Shown: positions 60,372-64,000 of the stretch, piece after piece
How positions within the stretch are numbered: the first letter of the stretch is position 1
How the letters are laid out: each line of letters begins with the position of its first letter
From: Rhabdornis inornatus
Taxonomy: Eukaryota; Chordata; Aves; Passeriformes; Rhabdornithidae
DNA length: 64,000 bases
Assembly: GCA_013397075.1 (NCBI GenBank)
Contig: VWZS01008125.1
Span: forward strand, 2,973,023 to 3,037,022
Direction: 5' to 3'
The notes under the pieces: model-generated
What the model was told of the DNA's origin: nothing
The model's input: only the letters and a program-made list of their open reading frames with translations
The model's database searches: none
Translations under genes and position numbers: made by a program

Positions 60372-62204
60372 TGATAATTTAATACATGGCAAGTATATTT
60401 TTGTTACTAGTATTAAAACAGATGTCATATACCTTTTTAAAAAAAATTTTGTTTTACAGACATGTAGTAAGTGTGCACATGTTGAAAGATAGATGTTTTT
60501 TAGGTTAGTAGGTAATTTTCTTATCAGAAGGATTTAGTTTTAAATACATTTATTGCAGATATAAACATCTACCAAGCCATAAAGACTTGTATTTCTGGTG
60601 AATCTTGTGTTGCTATTCCAGACCTTGTTGCCCTGGGGTCCCCTTTCCAAGTCAATCCTTTCCTAATAAATGAATATATAACAATCAAAATCAGGTAAAT
60701 AGTAAAAGCATGGCTCACCCACTGATTTCAATTACGTTGTACATGTCTCTACTTCTAGGAGTCCTGCTTATGTTTCTTGGCACCAGTACTTTTCTCTTTT
60801 TAATGATGAAAATAATCAAGTACAGAAGAAGTGTCAAAAGCTTTCTTCAAGTACAATACAGTCCTACTGTACAGAAAATGTTCATGTCTTGACTCCTTAG
60901 ATCAAGATCCATTTTTGCCTCCTGCCTAATACTGTTCTGTGGCTCTTTGTCATTGTCCCTGGATAGAACAACCTGTCAGTCAGTTGAAAGTGCCCTTTGC
61001 ATTGGTAATAGTATTGCTGATTTATGATTCTTGTAATATGTGTAGTCACCTTCTAAAAGAAATTTGGAACAGAGCTTTTTATTTGAAACTACATCTAGAA
61101 GTATTTCTTTTGAACATGCTATGCTTTAAAATCCAACATATCAGTGTTTATGTGAGTTAGGCATAGGTTACGTGGTTCTGCTTTTTTTTTCTTTAAATTA
61201 AACTAGTTCTTAGTATCACTGAAATGAACAGTGTGCTAAGAAAATCATGACTATATAGCTGCAACATCTTGTCTCTCTTAATGTAACTTTAGACTTGATT
61301 CATAACACAGTGTTTTCCCCAGAGACTCAAATGAAAGTTTCATTTTCAGTATAAATGTACCTAACCAATGTTAAGCAATCATAAGTGGTGTGAATTATAT
61401 TGATCTTAGATTTATAATCTGCCTGAATCTAACCCTGAAAATCATCTGGCTATTTGTAAGGAATATCTTAGAAACTTTAGAAGACTTATGCAGTCATTAA
61501 ATTTTCATCATATGCACACATTTAATAGGATTTTTTTTGTTGCTAATCTCAGCTCAGCAGGCTTAGTCCTTCCCTTGTTGCCACTATAATTTATATGTAA
61601 TCATAATTTGACAACCTTAGTCTAAAGCTGCACTCTGTCCTCCAAGGAAATTTAATACCTTCTGCTCTGTACTCTTGTAGCATTTATCACTCTAACAATA
61701 GGTGTATATGACCCTGTTCATTTACCCTCCAATGTGTGCAAAGGAGTTGCTTCAGTACAACCAGGTTCCCGACATAATATTCCAGTGACTGTCTTTAGCT
61801 ATTGACTTGCATACGGGGTGTTGTTGCTCCCTTCAAACTGAGTTAAATTTTCAAAGAATTTATTATTTCAGTGGATTTTCTTACCTCGCTTTCTGATGTT
61901 ATGTTACCAACAAAAAGTAAAAAATTAATATATATGATTGTCATGCTTTTACAGATATACAAATCTGATTTAAACGTTCCCTGTCTCTTGGGAAGCGCAG
62001 CTAAGATTCATCCCGAGGCACACAGATATTTCTGACTGCCAGATGGGCATTTTGTATTCTTTGCTAGTTTCCACCTCTTCTGTTGATCCACCTGTTCTGT
62101 TGTGGTTATCCCTGAATATCAGCTAAATGCCCACCAGTATATTAACATTCATTCTCCTTTGTCTGTGGGACAGGGGGTGGAAACAGGATGAAAAATCTCA
62201 TGGA
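60372..62204. other. unique AT-rich non-coding sequence
   Basis: No gene or named repeat is seen. A 60-codon frame at 60710 begins with a hydrophobic stretch and basic residues like a small membrane protein, but nothing else supports it as coding. Confidence 0.5.
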
Positions 62205-62620
62205 CTTTCCTACCTCTCAGCCCTGCTGAAGTCAGACTCCTCCACTCCCATCAGAAGTGGCACAAGGAGAATGGGGAGGGCTAGCATTAGCCCACAGCAG
62301 GCTCTTGCTGCTGCTGCTCATTGCTTCTCACAGTTACCCCACTCCACCACAGACCTGCAGTGGGTTGCAGTGTGAATGCCTGCTCCAGCTCCTGCTGTGC
62401 TGCCTCCTCCTCATCCTCTTCTGAGCTTGCAGCTGTTCTTTTACTTTTTTTGTTCTCCTTTCCTTTCTCTGAAAGAGTTTGGTTGAGAGGTTTTTCTGCC
62501 TTTTCTTAACTATGCTTTCCCAGAGGTGCCAGCTCCTTGGCTGCAGGGCTCAGCTGTTCCTTGTGGTGGGTGAGTTAGAGCAAGGCCAGCCAAGGCCTCT
62601 CCTCATAGAGAGGAGAATTT
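62205..62620 (+). mobile_element. ERV-derived segment (LTR or LTR-adjacent), partial
   Basis: The plus strand reads CTTGCTGCTGCTGCTCATTGCTTCTCACAGTTACCCCACTCCACCACAGACCTGCAGTGGG-like text at about 62303-62361. It continues with GCAGCTGTTCTTTTACTTTTTTTGTTCTCCTTTCC...GGTTTTTCTGCCTTTTCTTAACTATGCTTTCCCAGAGGTGCCA and GGGCTCAGCTGTTCCTTGTGGTGGGT at about 62546-62571. I recognise this order from a repeated bird retrovirus-derived unit, in a GC-richer patch against AT-rich flanks. Ends, class and target duplication could not be fixed. Small open frames inside it (62127-62509) are not host genes. Confidence 0.5.
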
Positions 62621-64000
62621 CTACATTAATTTAAAATTAAATACAATTAAAAATAGACCACTGAAGAGTTGTTTTGTCTTTATTAAGGAAGGGTCTACTG
62701 AGCATGTAGAAGCACCTTGCAGTTTGATAATTTTTTCAGAGAAACCATTTGAGTAGGAGATTTGGACCTTATCCTCATTTGCAAATTTTCCTTGACCAAT
62801 GAGTATCCTTCACAAAACTGTGAAGCTGTGAAGCTAGATATTTTCATGAAACTTAGTCAAGTATATTCCTTCAATTAATTTTTTTTACTTGATGTCTCTA
62901 AAAAAAATTTCACCAGTCTTTGTGCCAAAGGGCTAAGGGTTCTGTCTAGGTTCTTTCGTCATCTTTCTGAGGTAATCAAAAGTAAGAGCCCAGTCGTCCC
63001 AAGTGAGAGTTCTAGGGAGTGAACTAAGATAGACATTTGGTGTAGATGATTTAAGTAAGGTAGACATTTGTGTAGACGGTTTATGTCCCTTTACACTTTT
63101 CCTTGCTTTCTTCTCAATCCCACCCCTACATTAGGTGAAGCAGATATGAACTAAATAAACCAGCTACCAGCTCAAGAGAGGAGGGAAGGAAGATAGTGCT
63201 GTCTTTCACATCCCCGCAGCTGGAGCAGCAGATAAGCTGCATCAGGAGTTAGTCACATCACCTTCATATTTACAGAGATTTCCTGGATCATGCCGATGTT
63301 CTCCTTTCCTGGATTCAGTCAGTCTTTGCTGCTTTGTAGTTTTGTGAAAGACTCAAGTACATGAGATATTAGATACTTTGCTATTTTTACTCCATGCTTA
63401 CAAGCTCTAAAGAGTTGGGTACTAAAGTAAAACTATAAAAGGGGATACTGAGACTAAATCTCCTGACTGCAAAAGCCTTTTCAGACAGTTCCTGGCATTA
63501 TTCAACTCAGTGTGGCAAAAATAGTGTTGAAGAGTTATTTAATTTGTGTGGCTGTTGCTCTATCATTTCAGTGACATGTCTTGCAGCTTTCCGTGGACTT
63601 TTGTAGAAGGTAGTTTAAAGCAGAAGTCTGGCCTTGAGGCACTGAGGTACATAGGTACATGAATCTGTTGCAAATCACCAGATCACAGGCACAGTACCAC
63701 CCAAAAGTACAGCAGCAAGATTCACCAGATTTCAATTCTTACTTATCTAAGTAAATTAAAATTCAAACCTAAGTTCTGGTACAAAAGAAAATTTTACCAG
63801 TCAAATATACTGTAAATGTACTGATACTGAAGAAGTTGAAAAATCTTTGCTTCTTCTCTCATACTAAAAAAATTAAAATAAAAGATCATATCAAATAACT
63901 CCTAGGAGTGCAAAGAATTGTCACATGGTGAAGGAATACATTACCCTGATAAGACCGAAAATTTTCAGCTTCTCTGAAATATTTCTGTCTTCAATTCCAT
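62621..64000. other. unique non-coding sequence to window end
   Basis: No gene, RNA gene or named repeat is recognised in the last 1.4 kb. The sequence is AT-rich and ordinary. Confidence 0.5.

Noticed and set aside
60710..60892. Small hydrophobic frame resembling a one-pass membrane peptide
   Set aside because: Sixty codons in AT-rich DNA with no homologue known to me; hydrophobic runs are common in T-rich frames.
1..64000. CRISPR arrays, operons, ribosome binding sites or other prokaryotic systems
   Set aside because: The repeats, composition and short frames are those of a vertebrate nuclear genome; no regularly spaced repeats were seen.

Overview
This looks like a gene-free stretch of a bird genome, either a gene desert or the inside of a very large intron. 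The evidence for a bird is the repeat content. There are several 5'-truncated CR1 LINE copies with the typical avian 3' part, and LTRs of bird endogenous retroviruses. I recognise no SINE, L1 or mammalian LTR. The DNA is AT-rich by eye. The open reading frames are short (longest 134 codons) and none has a recognisable cellular protein domain. I therefore call no CDS, tRNA, rRNA or CRISPR array. The family assignments come from recognising consensus-like stretches, not from a database search.

Layout. 1-8149 is mostly unique sequence with an old CR1 relic at 4328-4575 and a purine tract next to a (TG)n microsatellite near 7 kb. A fairly well preserved avian CR1 3' end lies at 8150-8405 (minus strand). 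8406-23899 is unique sequence with simple T/A runs and some palindromes. An ancient CR1 relic (23900-24180) and a 1 kb CR1 with a readable reverse-transcriptase FADD box (25670-26705, plus strand) follow. At 30.6-33.4 kb there are two partial LTRs of one ERVL-type family in the same orientation, about 2.2 kb apart. A second 1 kb CR1 (37038-38070, minus) and another ancient CR1 relic (39930-40240) come next.

The most structured part is 45.9-47.8 kb. A 287-bp solo LTR with a perfect 6-bp target duplication, a CR1 fragment and a 678-bp CpG-rich solo LTR with a 4-bp target duplication all lie there in minus orientation. The larger LTR still shows an inverted CCAAT/GC-box promoter, a TATA-like element and a poly(A) signal. 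Beyond it are an ancient CR1 relic (50515-50770), a stretch with the look of conserved non-coding DNA around 50.2-51.4 kb (including a perfect 16-bp palindrome), an ERVL-type LTR on the minus strand (59933-60371) and an ERV-derived segment near 62.2-62.6 kb.

I found no evidence for a new multi-gene system. The useful leads are the regulatory potential of the young-looking LTR, the possible provirus relic at 30.6-33.4 kb, and several candidate conserved non-coding elements that an alignment could test quickly.
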